Below, one piece after another: positions 10,194 to 19,542 of a DNA stretch of 64,000 nt. Origin of the DNA: Acidobacteriota bacterium (GTDB taxonomy: Bacteria > Acidobacteriota > Thermoanaerobaculia > Multivoradales > Multivoraceae). The stretch spans positions 102,440 to 166,439 of the forward strand of contig JAPPFP010000007.1 in assembly GCA_028877275.1 (NCBI GenBank), in the 5' to 3' direction. The notes under the pieces were generated by a model that searched no databases, was not told the origin of the DNA, and was given only the letters and a program-made list of their open reading frames with translations. How positions within the stretch are numbered: the first letter of the stretch is position 1; each line of letters opens with the position of its first letter. The position numbers and the translations under genes are program-made.

Positions 10194-12504
10194 CGGCGAT
10201 TCGCTCCAGGCGCGCCGGAACGCTCTTGTGCCACGGCGTGCCGGCGATCGGGTCGCGGTCCGTGACGCTCGTCAGTTCGTTGGGCGCGACGCCGTCACTC
10301 TCGCGCTCGCCGGCCTCGTCCGGATAGTCCAGTCCGAGGCCGTTGGGAAGAGAGATGTGCCCCGCCTGCATCCGGTCGCTGACCATGGCAGCGACTTCGG
10401 CGGCTCCGCGCGGAGTCACCAGCCGGACCCGGTCCCCGTCGGCGATCTCGAGCGCCGCGGCGTCGTCGGCGGACAGGGCCAGCGCCTCCTCCATCGCCTT
10501 CCGGCGCCAGGCCGGGTCGCGGTAGATCGTGTTCGCGGTGTAGGAACGCCGTTCGCCCGCGGAGAGCACGAGCGGGAAAGCAGCGCTGGTGATGCCGGGA
10601 CCGGCCTCGACGACGAGCTCCTCGATCGCGCCGAACAGCTCCGGGATCGCGAGCTGGAGGCGCCTGTTCGCCGTCCCTACGCGCTGCCAGGAGACCTCGG
10701 GCGAGTCGCTGGAGAAGACGAGGCCGGCAGGGCTCTCGACGATCGCGTCGAAGAGTGCCTCGCCGAGCGCCGGCCCCTCGCCTTCGATGCCGGCGCGCCG
10801 GATCGAGCCGCCGAAACGGTGCGCGCAGATGTGGGCCGCGCTCCACAGCGCCGCGGCGGACTCGAGGCCGTCGGGCAGCGTCTCGCCCAGGGTGCGGTAG
10901 AGGAGCGCGGGCGCGACGCCGGCGAGGCGCGGGTCGTTGCGGGTCGCGGCCTGGAAGGCGATCCCGAACGCGGCCCGGCCGCCGTCAAGCAGGGTCGCCC
11001 GCAGCTCGTCGACCTGGTTCTGCGAGTAGCCGCCCAGGGCTTCCGTGAGCCGGCAGTGGATCTCGGGCTCCGGCAGCGCCCCCGCCTTGTCGGTAGCCGG
11101 AGGATCGAGCAGCGGCCGGCGCAGGAAGAAGGCGTTGTCCGGAAACTCGAAGTTGAAGAACACCGCCTCAGCCTTCTCGTACTGCGTGGTCGCCGGCAGG
11201 ACGTAGTCGGCCAGGCGGGCGGTCTCGGTCATCGCGATGTCGATGACGACGACGCACTCGAGCGCCCGCAACGCCTCGCGCATGGCGCGGCTGTCCGCCA
11301 GCGAGTGAGCCGGGTTCGCGCTTTCGACGATCATCGCGCGGAAGCGCTTCGGGTGGTCGGTGACGATCTCCTCGGCGATCGCGTTGCACGGCACGAGGCC
11401 GGCGATGACCGGAGCGCCGGTCACCGGCGTCTTTCGGGGTCCGGCGGACCGGGAGGCGGTGATCGGCACCAGGGAGGTGGAGACGTTCTGGGCGCCGGTC
11501 TTGGCGAAGTTGCCGGTCAGCATCCAGATCAGCCGCTGCAGGTAGCTGACCAGGGTCGAGTGGCGGTTCATCTGCACGCCGAGGTCCTCGAACACGGCGA
11601 CGCTTGAGGCGGTGGCGATGCGGCGCGTGGCGAGCCGGACCTGCTCCTCGGGCACGCCGCACGCGGAACAGGCGGCGGCGACGTCGGTCCGCTCCAGCCA
11701 GGGGCGCACCTCCTCGAAGCCGTCCGTGTGCCGGGCGATGAAGTCCGCGTCCGTCAGGTCCTCCTCCAGCAGGACGCCCAGCATCGCCGCGAGCAGCCAG
11801 GCGTCGGTGCCAGGCTTCACCTGAAGGAAGATGTCGGCCAGGTCCGCCGTCTCGGAGCGCCGGACGTCGATGACGATGAGGCACCGTTCCGGGTCCTTTG
11901 CGAGTTCGCGCAGCGTGACCCGGGCGCGCGGGATGCCGTGCGACTGCCACGGGTTCTTGCCCAGGAAGATTCCCACCTCGCAGCGGTGGAAGTCGCCGCG
12001 CGTGTGCGCGCCGACCATCTTTCCGGCGACCCACATCTCGCCTGTCTTCTCCTGCGCGAGCGCGTTGGACCGGTACACGGAACCCAGCGTGCGCAGGGTG
12101 GAGCGGGCATAGAAGCCGGGCAGGTGATTCCCCTGGCCGCCGCCACCGTAGTAGAAGATCGACTCGCCGCCGAACTGGTCGCGCACCTCCGCGAGGCGTG
12201 CCGTCACCTCGCGAATCGCCGTGTCCCAGTCGATTTCCTCGAAACTGCCGTCGGGGCGTCGCCGCAGCGGCGACAGCACGCGGTCACGGCTGTTCTGATA
12301 GTGGTTCAGGCGCCCGGCCTTCTGGCAGACGTAGCCCTTCGAGACCGGGTTCGCCCGATCCCCGCGCAAGCGCGCGAACTGCCGTCCGTCGTCGCCGCCC
12401 AACTGGACCTCGATGCCGCAGTTGTTCTCGCACAGGATGCACGCGGTCGGCTCCCACGGGGGTGTCTGTTCCGGCTGGGTTTGTCGTTGGCTTCCTGGCT
12501 CCAT
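10183..12504 (-). CDS. molybdopterin-dependent oxidoreductase (formate dehydrogenase-like large subunit)
   Basis: 773 residues of the DMSO reductase superfamily. The N-terminal iron-sulfur motif CILCENNC (residues about 13-20) plus a later Cys in GYVC binds a 4Fe-4S cluster. The molybdopterin oxidoreductase domain (WDTAI, FLGKNPW, RRSETADLADIFLQVKPGTD) and a C-terminal dinucleotide-binding domain (SLPNGLG) follow. The usual Mo-ligand segment reads SNALAQEKTG, with no Cys or selenocysteine, so this is probably not a classical formate dehydrogenase. No signal peptide or Tat motif, so it should be cytoplasmic. The substrate is unknown. Confidence 0.85.
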   Translation of the reverse strand: MEPGSQRQTQPEQTPPWEPTACILCENNCGIEVQLGGDDGRQFARLRGDRANPVSKGYVCQKAGRLNHYQNSRDRVLSPLRRRPDGSFEEIDWDTAIREVTARLAEVRDQFGGESIFYYGGGGQGNHLPGFYARSTLRTLGSVYRSNALAQEKTGEMWVAGKMVGAHTRGDFHRCEVGIFLGKNPWQSHGIPRARVTLRELAKDPERCLIVIDVRRSETADLADIFLQVKPGTDAWLLAAMLGVLLEEDLTDADFIARHTDGFEEVRPWLERTDVAAACSACGVPEEQVRLATRRIATASSVAVFEDLGVQMNRHSTLVSYLQRLIWMLTGNFAKTGAQNVSTSLVPITASRSAGPRKTPVTGAPVIAGLVPCNAIAEEIVTDHPKRFRAMIVESANPAHSLADSRAMREALRALECVVVIDIAMTETARLADYVLPATTQYEKAEAVFFNFEFPDNAFFLRRPLLDPPATDKAGALPEPEIHCRLTEALGGYSQNQVDELRATLLDGGRAAFGIAFQAATRNDPRLAGVAPALLYRTLGETLPDGLESAAALWSAAHICAHRFGGSIRRAGIEGEGPALGEALFDAIVESPAGLVFSSDSPEVSWQRVGTANRRLQLAIPELFGAIEELVVEAGPGITSAAFPLVLSAGERRSYTANTIYRDPAWRRKAMEEALALSADDAAALEIADGDRVRLVTPRGAAEVAAMVSDRMQAGHISLPNGLGLDYPDEAGERESDGVAPNELTSVTDRDPIAGTPWHKSVPARLERIADAG

Positions 12505-12554
12505 GGCGGCTCCTCAACGGCGGGCGGAATTGCGTCGCGAACGCACCGGAGCTT

Positions 12555-13403
12555 ATGCGGACCGTCCGGGTTGTCGGGCTGCTACCGTGCAGGCCGGTGA
12601 CTGCACCGGGCAAGACCGATCCACCGCTCCGTCGATCGCTCGGCCAGCACCACCTCCGCCGTGCCGAGTCGGCGACTCCCGCGCTCGACTTCCTGGATGT
12701 GTCCGGCCGGACGGTGATCGAGGTCGGCCCCGGCGGCGGCGTGCTGACGCGACTTCTCCTGAAGCGAGGCGCGAGCCGCGTCATTGCCTGCGAACTCGAT
12801 CCTTCGTGGGCCTTCGCGTTGCGCCGCCGACTCACCGACCGTCGGGTCCGGCTCGCGATCGGCGATGCCTGCGACCTGGGCTACGAGCGCGCGCCCGTCG
12901 CGGTCCGGATCGCCGGCAATCTGCCCTACAACGTAGCGACGCGGATCGTCTCCCGGGTGCTCGAGCGCGGCCCGGTTGGCCTGCGGTCGGCCTTTCTGGT
13001 TCAGCGCGAGGTCGCGGATCGCTTGACGGCGGCGCCGGGCGACGGGGCCTACGGCGCGTTGACGGTGCTGACCCAGGCACGCGCTGCCGCGAGCCGTCTG
13101 GCCGTCGTCATGCCGGGGAGCTTCGTGCCGCCGCCGGCCGTGACCAGCGCTTTCGTGGGCCTGGAACGGATCGAGCCGCCGATCGCGGAGGAGGAGTGGG
13201 CTGACTTCAAGGCGCTGGTTCGCACCGCGTTCAGGCACCGGCGCAAGACCCTGTTGAACAACCTGGTCGCGGTTATGGATCGGCCCGCGGCGGCCGAGGT
13301 GATCTCGCTCCTGGGACTGCCTCCGAAGATTCGGGCGGAGGCCCTCGCCCTGGGGCAGTTCGTCGAGCTGTTCCGGTCGGTGGAGTTGCTCACACGAATA
13401 TAG
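12555..13403 (+). CDS. rsmA: 16S rRNA (adenine1518-N6/adenine1519-N6)-dimethyltransferase RsmA
   Basis: About 282 residues. The SAM-binding loop EVGPGGG is near residue 56, with ELDPS in motif II, and the catalytic NLPYN motif is at residue 122-126. The family N-terminal signature GQNFL reads GQHHL. It dimethylates two adenines near the 3' end of 16S rRNA late in 30S assembly. The ATG at 12555 is taken as start; a GTG at 12597 would give 268 residues beginning MTAPGK and is equally plausible. It is divergent from the molybdopterin gene with only 50 bp between. Confidence 0.93.
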   Translation: MRTVRVVGLLPCRPVTAPGKTDPPLRRSLGQHHLRRAESATPALDFLDVSGRTVIEVGPGGGVLTRLLLKRGASRVIACELDPSWAFALRRRLTDRRVRLAIGDACDLGYERAPVAVRIAGNLPYNVATRIVSRVLERGPVGLRSAFLVQREVADRLTAAPGDGAYGALTVLTQARAAASRLAVVMPGSFVPPPAVTSAFVGLERIEPPIAEEEWADFKALVRTAFRHRRKTLLNNLVAVMDRPAAAEVISLLGLPPKIRAEALALGQFVELFRSVELLTRI

Positions 13404-13429
13404 CCATATCCCGTTTTGTAGGCTAGAAT
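13401..13429 (+). promoter_or_regulatory. sigma70-type promoter for ftsK
   Basis: TAGCCA (13401-13406), a 17-bp spacer and TAGAAT (13424-13429). The -35 matches consensus at four of six positions and overlaps the rsmA stop codon. Transcription would start near 13436. Confidence 0.5.
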
Positions 13430-13475
13430 CGTTAGCCCGTGCATGTTCCCGTCAACGCTTCGTGGGAGGGCGTCG

Positions 13476-15854
13476 ATGATTCGCTCGGATGATGGCCCCG
13501 GACGGTTCGCGCTAGGCCGCGGCCTGCCGACGGGCAAGGCCAGCGAGCTGGTCGGTCTGCTGCTGCTCATGCTCGGTGCGCTCCTGCTGCTCAGTCTGTT
13601 GAGCTACCAGCCGAGCGACCCCAGCTTCATGCGCAGTGCCGAGGACTCGACGGAGACGGCCAACCTGATCGGGCCGGTGGGCGCTCACGTCGCCGCCGCC
13701 GGATACGGTTTCCTCGGATTCGCCGTGCTCGCGGTGGCGCTCGCGGTTCTCGGTCTGGGCTACCGGTTGGTCCGCGCCCGCGCCGACGCTCCCTCTGCCC
13801 TGCAGGGTGCCGGCATCGTCGTCGCTCTCGTAGCCGCGCCGACGCTGGTCGCTCTGACCGCCGGCGAAGTCGCGTTCCGGGGCGAGTCCCTGACTGCGGG
13901 GGGTTTCCTGGGGTCGACGATCGCCGGCGCGGTGGAAGGCCAGTTGGGCGCGCTCGGCGCTGGAGTGATCGCCGTCTCGGGCCTCGTGTTCGGGATCGCG
14001 TTGATGCTGCGGAACAGCCTGGACGAGTCGATCGCCGCCGGTCTTGGCCGGTTCAAGACGTTCCTTGCCCTGCTCAGGCCCAGACGGCGGAAGAGAGCGA
14101 AGGCCAAAGCGCCGGAACAGGGGTCCGGTCGTGCCAGAGCGAAGGTCGCGCGGGAGCCTGCGGCCGAGAGTCCGCTCGTGGATCTGCCGCTTCACCGGAC
14201 CGCGGCGAAGACCGCAGTCCGCGGTTCGGAAGAGACCAGCGCCGCGCGGCCGGCCGCGATCGGAGCGAGCCCGATCCCCGCCGGGCCGACCGTGCCAGCG
14301 AGGACGGCGGCGTCGGAGAAGACCGGACCGCAGGTGGAGGCCGGTCCGCAGGGGGAGAAGGGGGAGTTGCCGCCGCTCGACCTGCTCTACACCGAGGAGG
14401 TCAACAGCGAGGTCGACGAGGGCGGATTGAGGGAACTCGGTGAACTCATCTGCGCCCGCTGCGCCGAGTTCGGCGTCGAGGGCACGATCGAAGGCATCAG
14501 CCCCGGGCCGGTCATCACCGTGTTCGAGTTCCAGCCGGCGCCCGGCGTGAAGGTCGCCCAGATCGTCAACCTTCAGGACGATCTGGCGCTCTCCCTGAAG
14601 GCTGAGGCGATCCGGATCGAACGCATGCCCGGCCGATCGACGCTGGGCATCGAGGTCCCGAACAAGCACAGGACGATCATCCCCCTGGGCAGCCTTCTGG
14701 CCGACTCCGGGTTCCGGGACGGCAAGTCTCCGCTCACCATGGCGCTGGGGCGCACCCTCCGTGGCGAGCCGTACTTCGCCGACCTGGCCAAGATGCCGCA
14801 CCTGCTGGTAGCGGGGGCCACCGGCGCCGGCAAGAGCGTGGGCCTCCAGGGCATGCTGACTTCCATCCTGTACCGCGCGCGGAGCGACGAAGTCCAGTTC
14901 ATCCTGATCGATCCGAAGCGGATCGAACTCGGGGTCTACGCGGACATTCCGCACCTGAAGACCGCCGTGGTGGTGGAACCGAAGCAGGCCTCGAACGCGC
15001 TGCGCTGGGCGGTGGCCGAGATGGAGCGTCGCTACCGTTTGCTGGCGGAGGTTCACGTCCGTTCGATCGACTTCTACAACCGGGCAATCGCCGATCCGGA
15101 GGTGGCGAACCGTCTTCGCCTTCGGGACGAGGAGGCGGACGAACCCGCCGAGCCCCGGAATCTCGAACCGCTCCCTTACTACGTGATCGTGATCGACGAA
15201 CTGGCTGACCTGATGATGGTCGCCTCGTCCGAGGTCGAGACATCGATCGCCCGTCTGGCGCAGATGGCGCGCGCGGTCGGCATCCATCTGATTGTCGCGA
15301 CCCAGCGCCCCTCGGTCGACGTCCTGACGGGCACGATCAAGGCGAACTTCCCGTGCCGGATCTCCTACGCCGCGGCGACCCGGCACGATTCGCGGACCAT
15401 CCTCGACCAGGTCGGTGCCGAGAAGCTGCTCGGAAAGGGCGACATGCTGTTCATGCCGCCCGGTAGCGGCCGCATGCTTCGCCTTCACGGGGCATTCGTG
15501 ACGGAGCAGGAGACGGCGGCTCTGGTCCGCTGGCTCAAGCGGCAGGGACAGCCCAACCTCGATCCGGCAGTGCTCGACCCGCCGCCCGAGGATCGTTCGG
15601 CGGCTGCCGGGGAGAACGGCGGTGGCGACGTGCTCTACGACGAGGCGGCCCGGCTGGTGGTCGCGGAACGGATGGGATCGGCGAGCTTCCTCCAGCGTCG
15701 GATGAGAGTGGGTTTCTCTCGTGCTTCGCGGCTTGTGGATCTGATGGAGCAGGATGGGATTCTGGGCCCCGCTCAGGGCAGCAAACCGCGGGAAGTCCTG
15801 GTGCCGCCGGACTACTTCGAAGAGATCGACCAGTCTCAGATCGCCTTCCAGTAG
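13476..15854 (+). CDS. ftsK: DNA translocase FtsK
   Basis: A 792-residue septal DNA pump that segregates chromosome termini during division. Four hydrophobic segments lie in the first 180 residues, then a shorter-than-usual Pro/Ala/Arg linker. The alpha-beta motor has Walker A GATGAGKS at residues 447-454 and Walker B YVIVIDELADL. The C-terminal winged-helix gamma domain (SASFLQRRMRVGFSRASRL) reads KOPS-type sites. I chose the ATG at 13476, preceded by GGGAGG, over the ATG at 13443, which would leave only about 7 nt of leader from the predicted promoter. Confidence 0.95.
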   Translation: MIRSDDGPGRFALGRGLPTGKASELVGLLLLMLGALLLLSLLSYQPSDPSFMRSAEDSTETANLIGPVGAHVAAAGYGFLGFAVLAVALAVLGLGYRLVRARADAPSALQGAGIVVALVAAPTLVALTAGEVAFRGESLTAGGFLGSTIAGAVEGQLGALGAGVIAVSGLVFGIALMLRNSLDESIAAGLGRFKTFLALLRPRRRKRAKAKAPEQGSGRARAKVAREPAAESPLVDLPLHRTAAKTAVRGSEETSAARPAAIGASPIPAGPTVPARTAASEKTGPQVEAGPQGEKGELPPLDLLYTEEVNSEVDEGGLRELGELICARCAEFGVEGTIEGISPGPVITVFEFQPAPGVKVAQIVNLQDDLALSLKAEAIRIERMPGRSTLGIEVPNKHRTIIPLGSLLADSGFRDGKSPLTMALGRTLRGEPYFADLAKMPHLLVAGATGAGKSVGLQGMLTSILYRARSDEVQFILIDPKRIELGVYADIPHLKTAVVVEPKQASNALRWAVAEMERRYRLLAEVHVRSIDFYNRAIADPEVANRLRLRDEEADEPAEPRNLEPLPYYVIVIDELADLMMVASSEVETSIARLAQMARAVGIHLIVATQRPSVDVLTGTIKANFPCRISYAAATRHDSRTILDQVGAEKLLGKGDMLFMPPGSGRMLRLHGAFVTEQETAALVRWLKRQGQPNLDPAVLDPPPEDRSAAAGENGGGDVLYDEAARLVVAERMGSASFLQRRMRVGFSRASRLVDLMEQDGILGPAQGSKPREVLVPPDYFEEIDQSQIAFQ

Positions 15855-15866
15855 TTTCGGCGGACG

Positions 15867-16865
15867 ATGTCCGCACGGCCGAGATTCGAGAGGATCGCCT
15901 TCTTCGGCACGCCCGAGTTCGCGGTGCCGTCGCTCGCGGCTCTGGACTCGCACGGCCGGCGCCCGATCGTTGTCGTCAGTCAGCCGGCGCGGCGCGCGGG
16001 CCGCGGAGGCCGGGTGGTCGAACCGCCGGTGGCTCGCTGGGCGCAGGCGCACGGCGTCAACCTGCTGCAGCCGACGCGGGTCCGGGATGACGAGTTTCTC
16101 GGTCGACTGCGCGCACTGGAGCTCGACCTCGCGGTGGTCGCCGCCTACGGCAAGATCTTTCCCCGTAGCCTGCTCGAGCTGCCATCCTGGGGCTGTCTGA
16201 ACGTTCACGCATCCCTGCTGCCGGCCTGGCGCGGCGCCTCCCCGATCCAGGCCGCGATCGCGAGCGGCGAGAGCGTGACCGGAGTGACCACGATGGTCAT
16301 GGAGGAAGGTCTCGACACGGGACCGATTCTGCTGCGGGAAGAGGTGGCGATCGGCCCGCTTGAGACGGCCGGCGAGTTGGCGCCGCGGCTTGCCGAGGTC
16401 GGTGCCCGTCTTCTCGTCCGTACCCTGGACGGCCTGGAGGCCGGCGAGGTCGTGCCGCGGCCGCAGCGCGACGCGGTGGCGAGCTACGCGCCGATGCTCC
16501 GTCCGGAGGACGGCGTCGTGGACTGGGACCGCGAAGCCGGCGAGATCGCCTGCCGGGTACGTGCCTACGAACCGTGGCCCGGGTCGCGGACCTGGCTGCG
16601 GAGCGAGGCGATACGGATCGTGGCGGCGCGATCCCTGACCTCGTTTGCGGGGCCGGACCGGGGCAACGGTCGGGATCGGCCGGGTGCGTTCCTGGGGTCT
16701 TGTCAGGTCGGAGGCATCGGTCGAGTGGCGGTGGTCCGCTGCGGCGGTTCGTCGGCCCTCGCGCTCGATCGAGTACAGCGCCCGGGCCGTCGTCCGGTCA
16801 GTGGCGTCGACCTGGCGAACGGCCTGCGCTTGAAGCTCGGCGAACGCTTCGGGGTGCGGGCATGA
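15867..16865 (+). CDS. fmt: methionyl-tRNA formyltransferase
   Basis: 332 residues. The N-terminal formyltransferase domain begins with FFGTPEFA. The catalytic region NVHASLLPAWRG holds the SLLP motif near residue 115-118, and VTTMVMEEGLDTGPI follows. The C-terminal tRNA-binding domain has the RPEDGVVDW segment. It formylates initiator Met-tRNA using 10-formyl-THF. The stop overlaps the rsmB start in ATGA, the common fmt-rsmB coupling. No peptide deformylase gene is adjacent in this window. Confidence 0.95.
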   Translation: MSARPRFERIAFFGTPEFAVPSLAALDSHGRRPIVVVSQPARRAGRGGRVVEPPVARWAQAHGVNLLQPTRVRDDEFLGRLRALELDLAVVAAYGKIFPRSLLELPSWGCLNVHASLLPAWRGASPIQAAIASGESVTGVTTMVMEEGLDTGPILLREEVAIGPLETAGELAPRLAEVGARLLVRTLDGLEAGEVVPRPQRDAVASYAPMLRPEDGVVDWDREAGEIACRVRAYEPWPGSRTWLRSEAIRIVAARSLTSFAGPDRGNGRDRPGAFLGSCQVGGIGRVAVVRCGGSSALALDRVQRPGRRPVSGVDLANGLRLKLGERFGVRA

Positions 16866-18268
16866 CCCGTCGACGACCGATTCGAAACCTGGGTTCCGGC
16901 CCGAGCTGGCGCCGCCGTCGGACCGAGGCGCCGCGAACGGCCCACGCCAAGGTCAGGGAGTCGGCCGCCTTCGTCATCGAGCGCACGCTCGAGTCCAGGG
17001 CACCGGCTTCGACCTTTCTGGACGGTGCTCTCGAGCGTTGCGATCCGAGGGATCACGGGTTGTTGCGGGAACTCGTGCTGGGCACGCTGCGCTGGTTGCG
17101 CTTCATCGATCATGTGCTCGTTTCCGCGTCCGGACGTCCGCTTTCGCGGATCCAGCGTGCACTGCTGGCGCCGCTAAGGATCGCCGTGTACCAGCTCTTC
17201 TTCCTGGACCGCGTGCCCGCTCATGCGGCGGTCAACGAAGCGGTTGAGCAGGCGGCGGGCCGCACCCATGCTGGCGGCGCCAGCTTCGTCAACGGCGTGC
17301 TGCGACGGATCGCCCGCTCGCCTCGCCGCGACGCCTGGCCGGTCGAAGAGAGCGATCCGGCCGTCCGGCTCGGCATCCTGCACTCGCACCCGGATCTGCT
17401 GGTCGAGCGCTGGTTGCGCACCTATGGCGAGACGCGGACCATCGCCATCCTGACCGCCAACAACCGCCCGAAGCCGCTGCATCTGCTCGCGTTTCGCGAG
17501 CGCGGAGGTCGCGCCCCGTTGGCCGAGCAGTTGATCGACGATGATGTCGGGGTCGAGCCGTCCGTGCTGGCGCCGCACTGCCTCACGGTTCAGTGGGGCA
17601 ACCCGCTGTTCTCGGAAGCCTACCGGCGCGGCGCCTTCTACGTTCAGGACGAGGCGAGTCAGTTGGCGGCGATCGTGCCCCCGCCCGAACCCCGGGAGCG
17701 TGTGCTCGACATCGCCGCGGCTCCGGGCGGCAAGACGTTCGCGTTGCTTGCGGAGCAGCCGGACGCTCTCTGCGTGGCCAGCGACGTTTCGCTCGGGCGC
17801 CTGCAGACCATGCGCGGCAACGCCGCTCGCCTGGCCCTGGCGCCGTTGCTCTGCGCCGCGGACGGCGCCACTCTCCCCTTTCGCGACCATTTCGACCGGG
17901 TCGTGGTCGACCTGCCGTGCAGTGGGACGGGTACCCTGCGAAAACACCCGGAACTCAAGTGGCGAATCAGCGCGGCGGAGATCGACCGGCTGGCGGAGCA
18001 GGCCGGCTCCCTTGTCCGTGGCGCGGCCGAGTGTGTACGGCCGGGCGGTTTGCTTGTCGTTCTCACTTGCTCGATCGAGCCGGAGGAGAACGAGGACGTT
18101 GTCTCGGCTTTCCTGGCGACACGATCCGACTTCGACCTCCGGGATCTGGGCGCCGACTTGCGCCGGCCGGCGGCCGACCACGTCGAGGCGTCGGGCCTGT
18201 GGCGACTGCTTCCGGCCGAAGGGCACGACGGCTTTACGGTCCAGGTGCTCCAGCGCGCGGCAGGCTGA
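16862..18268 (+). CDS. rsmB: 16S rRNA (cytosine967-C5)-methyltransferase RsmB
   Basis: 468 residues. The N-terminal NusB-like RNA-binding domain (HGLLRELVLGTLRW, HAAVNEAVEQA) is followed by a Rossmann-type methyltransferase with the SAM loop AAPGGKT. The two RNA m5C cysteines are both present: Cys353 in DLPCSGTG and Cys403 in LTCSIEPEE. The ATG at 16862 overlaps the fmt stop. The N-terminus is extended by about 30 Arg-rich residues. Confidence 0.95.
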   Translation: MTRRRPIRNLGSGPSWRRRRTEAPRTAHAKVRESAAFVIERTLESRAPASTFLDGALERCDPRDHGLLRELVLGTLRWLRFIDHVLVSASGRPLSRIQRALLAPLRIAVYQLFFLDRVPAHAAVNEAVEQAAGRTHAGGASFVNGVLRRIARSPRRDAWPVEESDPAVRLGILHSHPDLLVERWLRTYGETRTIAILTANNRPKPLHLLAFRERGGRAPLAEQLIDDDVGVEPSVLAPHCLTVQWGNPLFSEAYRRGAFYVQDEASQLAAIVPPPEPRERVLDIAAAPGGKTFALLAEQPDALCVASDVSLGRLQTMRGNAARLALAPLLCAADGATLPFRDHFDRVVVDLPCSGTGTLRKHPELKWRISAAEIDRLAEQAGSLVRGAAECVRPGGLLVVLTCSIEPEENEDVVSAFLATRSDFDLRDLGADLRRPAADHVEASGLWRLLPAEGHDGFTVQVLQRAAG

Positions 18269-18344
18269 ACCTTGCTCGGGCGGACGCGCGGACGGGGAGA
18301 CGCCCTCAACGACGCCTGCCACCAGCCGGAAGTGTAGGCCAACA

Positions 18345-18374
18345 TTGACAGTACGGGTTCTTCTGCCATAGATT
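18345..18374 (+). promoter_or_regulatory. sigma70-type promoter for the HU gene
   Basis: A perfect -35 TTGACA (18345-18350), an 18-bp spacer and TAGATT (18369-18374, four of six). It lies 66 bp upstream of the HU start codon. The 171-bp gap 18269-18439 otherwise holds nothing recognisable apart from the HU ribosome-binding site GAAGGAG. Confidence 0.65.
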
Positions 18375-18439
18375 CTTGGGGTTTCGTTGGTTTCACGAGG
18401 AAAACCGACAAGTATAACCGACTTGAAGGAGTACGTTCG

Positions 18440-18715
18440 ATGGCCGGAAAGGCAGACATCGTAGACGCCGTTGCCGAGGGCGCGGGTCTCAGCAAGAAGC
18501 AGGCGGCTGATGCCGTCCAGTCCCTGATTGACAGCATCTCGAGCCATCTGCAGAACGGCGACCGCGTGCAGCTTCCGGGCCTCGGGAGTTTCTCCGTGTC
18601 GCACCGCGGCGCCCGCGCCGGCCGCAACCCGAAGACCGGCGAGTCGCTCATGATCGCGGCCAGCAACGGTGTTCGGTTCAAGGTCAGCCGTCCGCTGAAG
18701 GACGCCCTGAACTAG
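18440..18715 (+). CDS. HU-family DNA-binding protein
   Basis: A 91-residue histone-like protein that bends DNA and compacts the nucleoid. The typical HU elements are visible: N-terminal dimerisation helices (KADIVDAVAEGAGLSKKQA), the LPGLGSF turn, and the beta-arm with RNPKTGE. The arm Pro63-equivalent is present in GRNPKTG. It is monocistronic, with its own promoter upstream and two strong hairpins downstream, as expected for an abundant protein. Confidence 0.96.
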   Translation: MAGKADIVDAVAEGAGLSKKQAADAVQSLIDSISSHLQNGDRVQLPGLGSFSVSHRGARAGRNPKTGESLMIAASNGVRFKVSRPLKDALN

Positions 18716-18719
18716 GCAC

Positions 18720-18797
18720 TTGTGTTCGTCCTGGCGGCCCAGTGGCCGCCTGGACGAGGCACAAATGCGAGACCCCGTGCGGCCGAGGCCGCACGGG
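18720..18797 (+). terminator. tandem strong hairpins after the HU gene
   Basis: Hairpin one (18720-18764) pairs TTGTG/CACAA and TCGTCC/GGACGA around a GGCGGCC/GGCCGCC core with a CAGT loop and one T-T mismatch. Hairpin two (18774-18797) is a perfect CCCGTGCGGCC inverted repeat with a 2-nt centre. Neither has a T-tract, so they may stabilise the 3' end or assist Rho rather than act as classical intrinsic terminators. Confidence 0.6.
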
Positions 18798-18832
18798 CAC
18801 TAGCGGCCGTCAGCCTCTACCTCCCGGCTGCT

Positions 18833-19516
18833 CTAACGCACCAGGGGGTAGAGGCCTGCCAGCCGTGCCGGTTTGACGCCCGCGGCGAACAGGGACCAGA
18901 TCAACCAGTTCGTGGCCACGGTGCGGAGGACTCCTCGCTCGGCGAAGCGTCGGGATGAAGTCGTCGCGCGCTGCTGCACGACCGAGATGGGTCCCTGACG
19001 GCGGAGGCGAGCGATGAAGTCCAGATCCTCGAGGATCGGCAGGTCGGCGAATCCGCCGCACGCGACATACGCCGGTGTCGTAGCGAACTGAGCCTGATCG
19101 CCGAGCGGAGCCTGCAGCCAGCGGGTCCGCACGTCGACCAGGACCCGGCCCCGCCGTAGCAGCGGCGGCGCTGCTTCGAAGTCGATCAGGAAGCCCCCGC
19201 CTGCCGCGCCGGAGTTGACGGCGCGCTCTATCCCGGGTCTCGCCGCCGGCGGGAGGCGCGTGTCGGCGTGGAGGAACAGCAGCACGTCGGCACCAGCCTG
19301 GATCGCCAGCCTGGCGCCTGTTCGCAGCTGGAGTCCCCGGCCGGCCCGCGGCAAGGTTTCAACCCGGGCACCCGCGCCGGAAGCCAGTTCGGCGGTCCGA
19401 TCCCTGCTGCCGCCGTCGACCACGATGAGTTCGTCGCAGTGCGCCTCCGCCGCGGCGATGGCGGTTTGCACCCGCGCCGCCTCCTCGAGCACGGGCATGA
19501 CGATCGCGAGGCGCAT
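18833..19516 (-). CDS. family 2 glycosyltransferase (TIGR04283-type)
   Basis: 227 residues of GT-A fold. The N-terminus IVMPVLEEA is followed by VVDGGSRDRT, then FLHADTRLP holding the metal-binding DxD-like HAD motif. The later GGF and EDLDFIARLRR segments are typical of the TIGR04283 glycosyltransferases, often linked to arsenosugar or other small glycoside formation. No arsenic genes are nearby, so the acceptor is unknown. A C-terminal hydrophobic stretch (WLIWSLFAAGV) may associate with the membrane. Confidence 0.8.
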   Translation of the reverse strand: MRLAIVMPVLEEAARVQTAIAAAEAHCDELIVVDGGSRDRTAELASGAGARVETLPRAGRGLQLRTGARLAIQAGADVLLFLHADTRLPPAARPGIERAVNSGAAGGGFLIDFEAAPPLLRRGRVLVDVRTRWLQAPLGDQAQFATTPAYVACGGFADLPILEDLDFIARLRRQGPISVVQQRATTSSRRFAERGVLRTVATNWLIWSLFAAGVKPARLAGLYPLVR

Positions 19517-19542
19517 CCGGGCTGTTAGGTTAGCGAGCGGGA

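Noticed and set aside
13512..16208. 898-codon antisense frame across ftsK and fmt
   Set aside because: It spans two genuine genes on the other strand, is rich in Arg/Gly/His/Pro, and shows no family motif.
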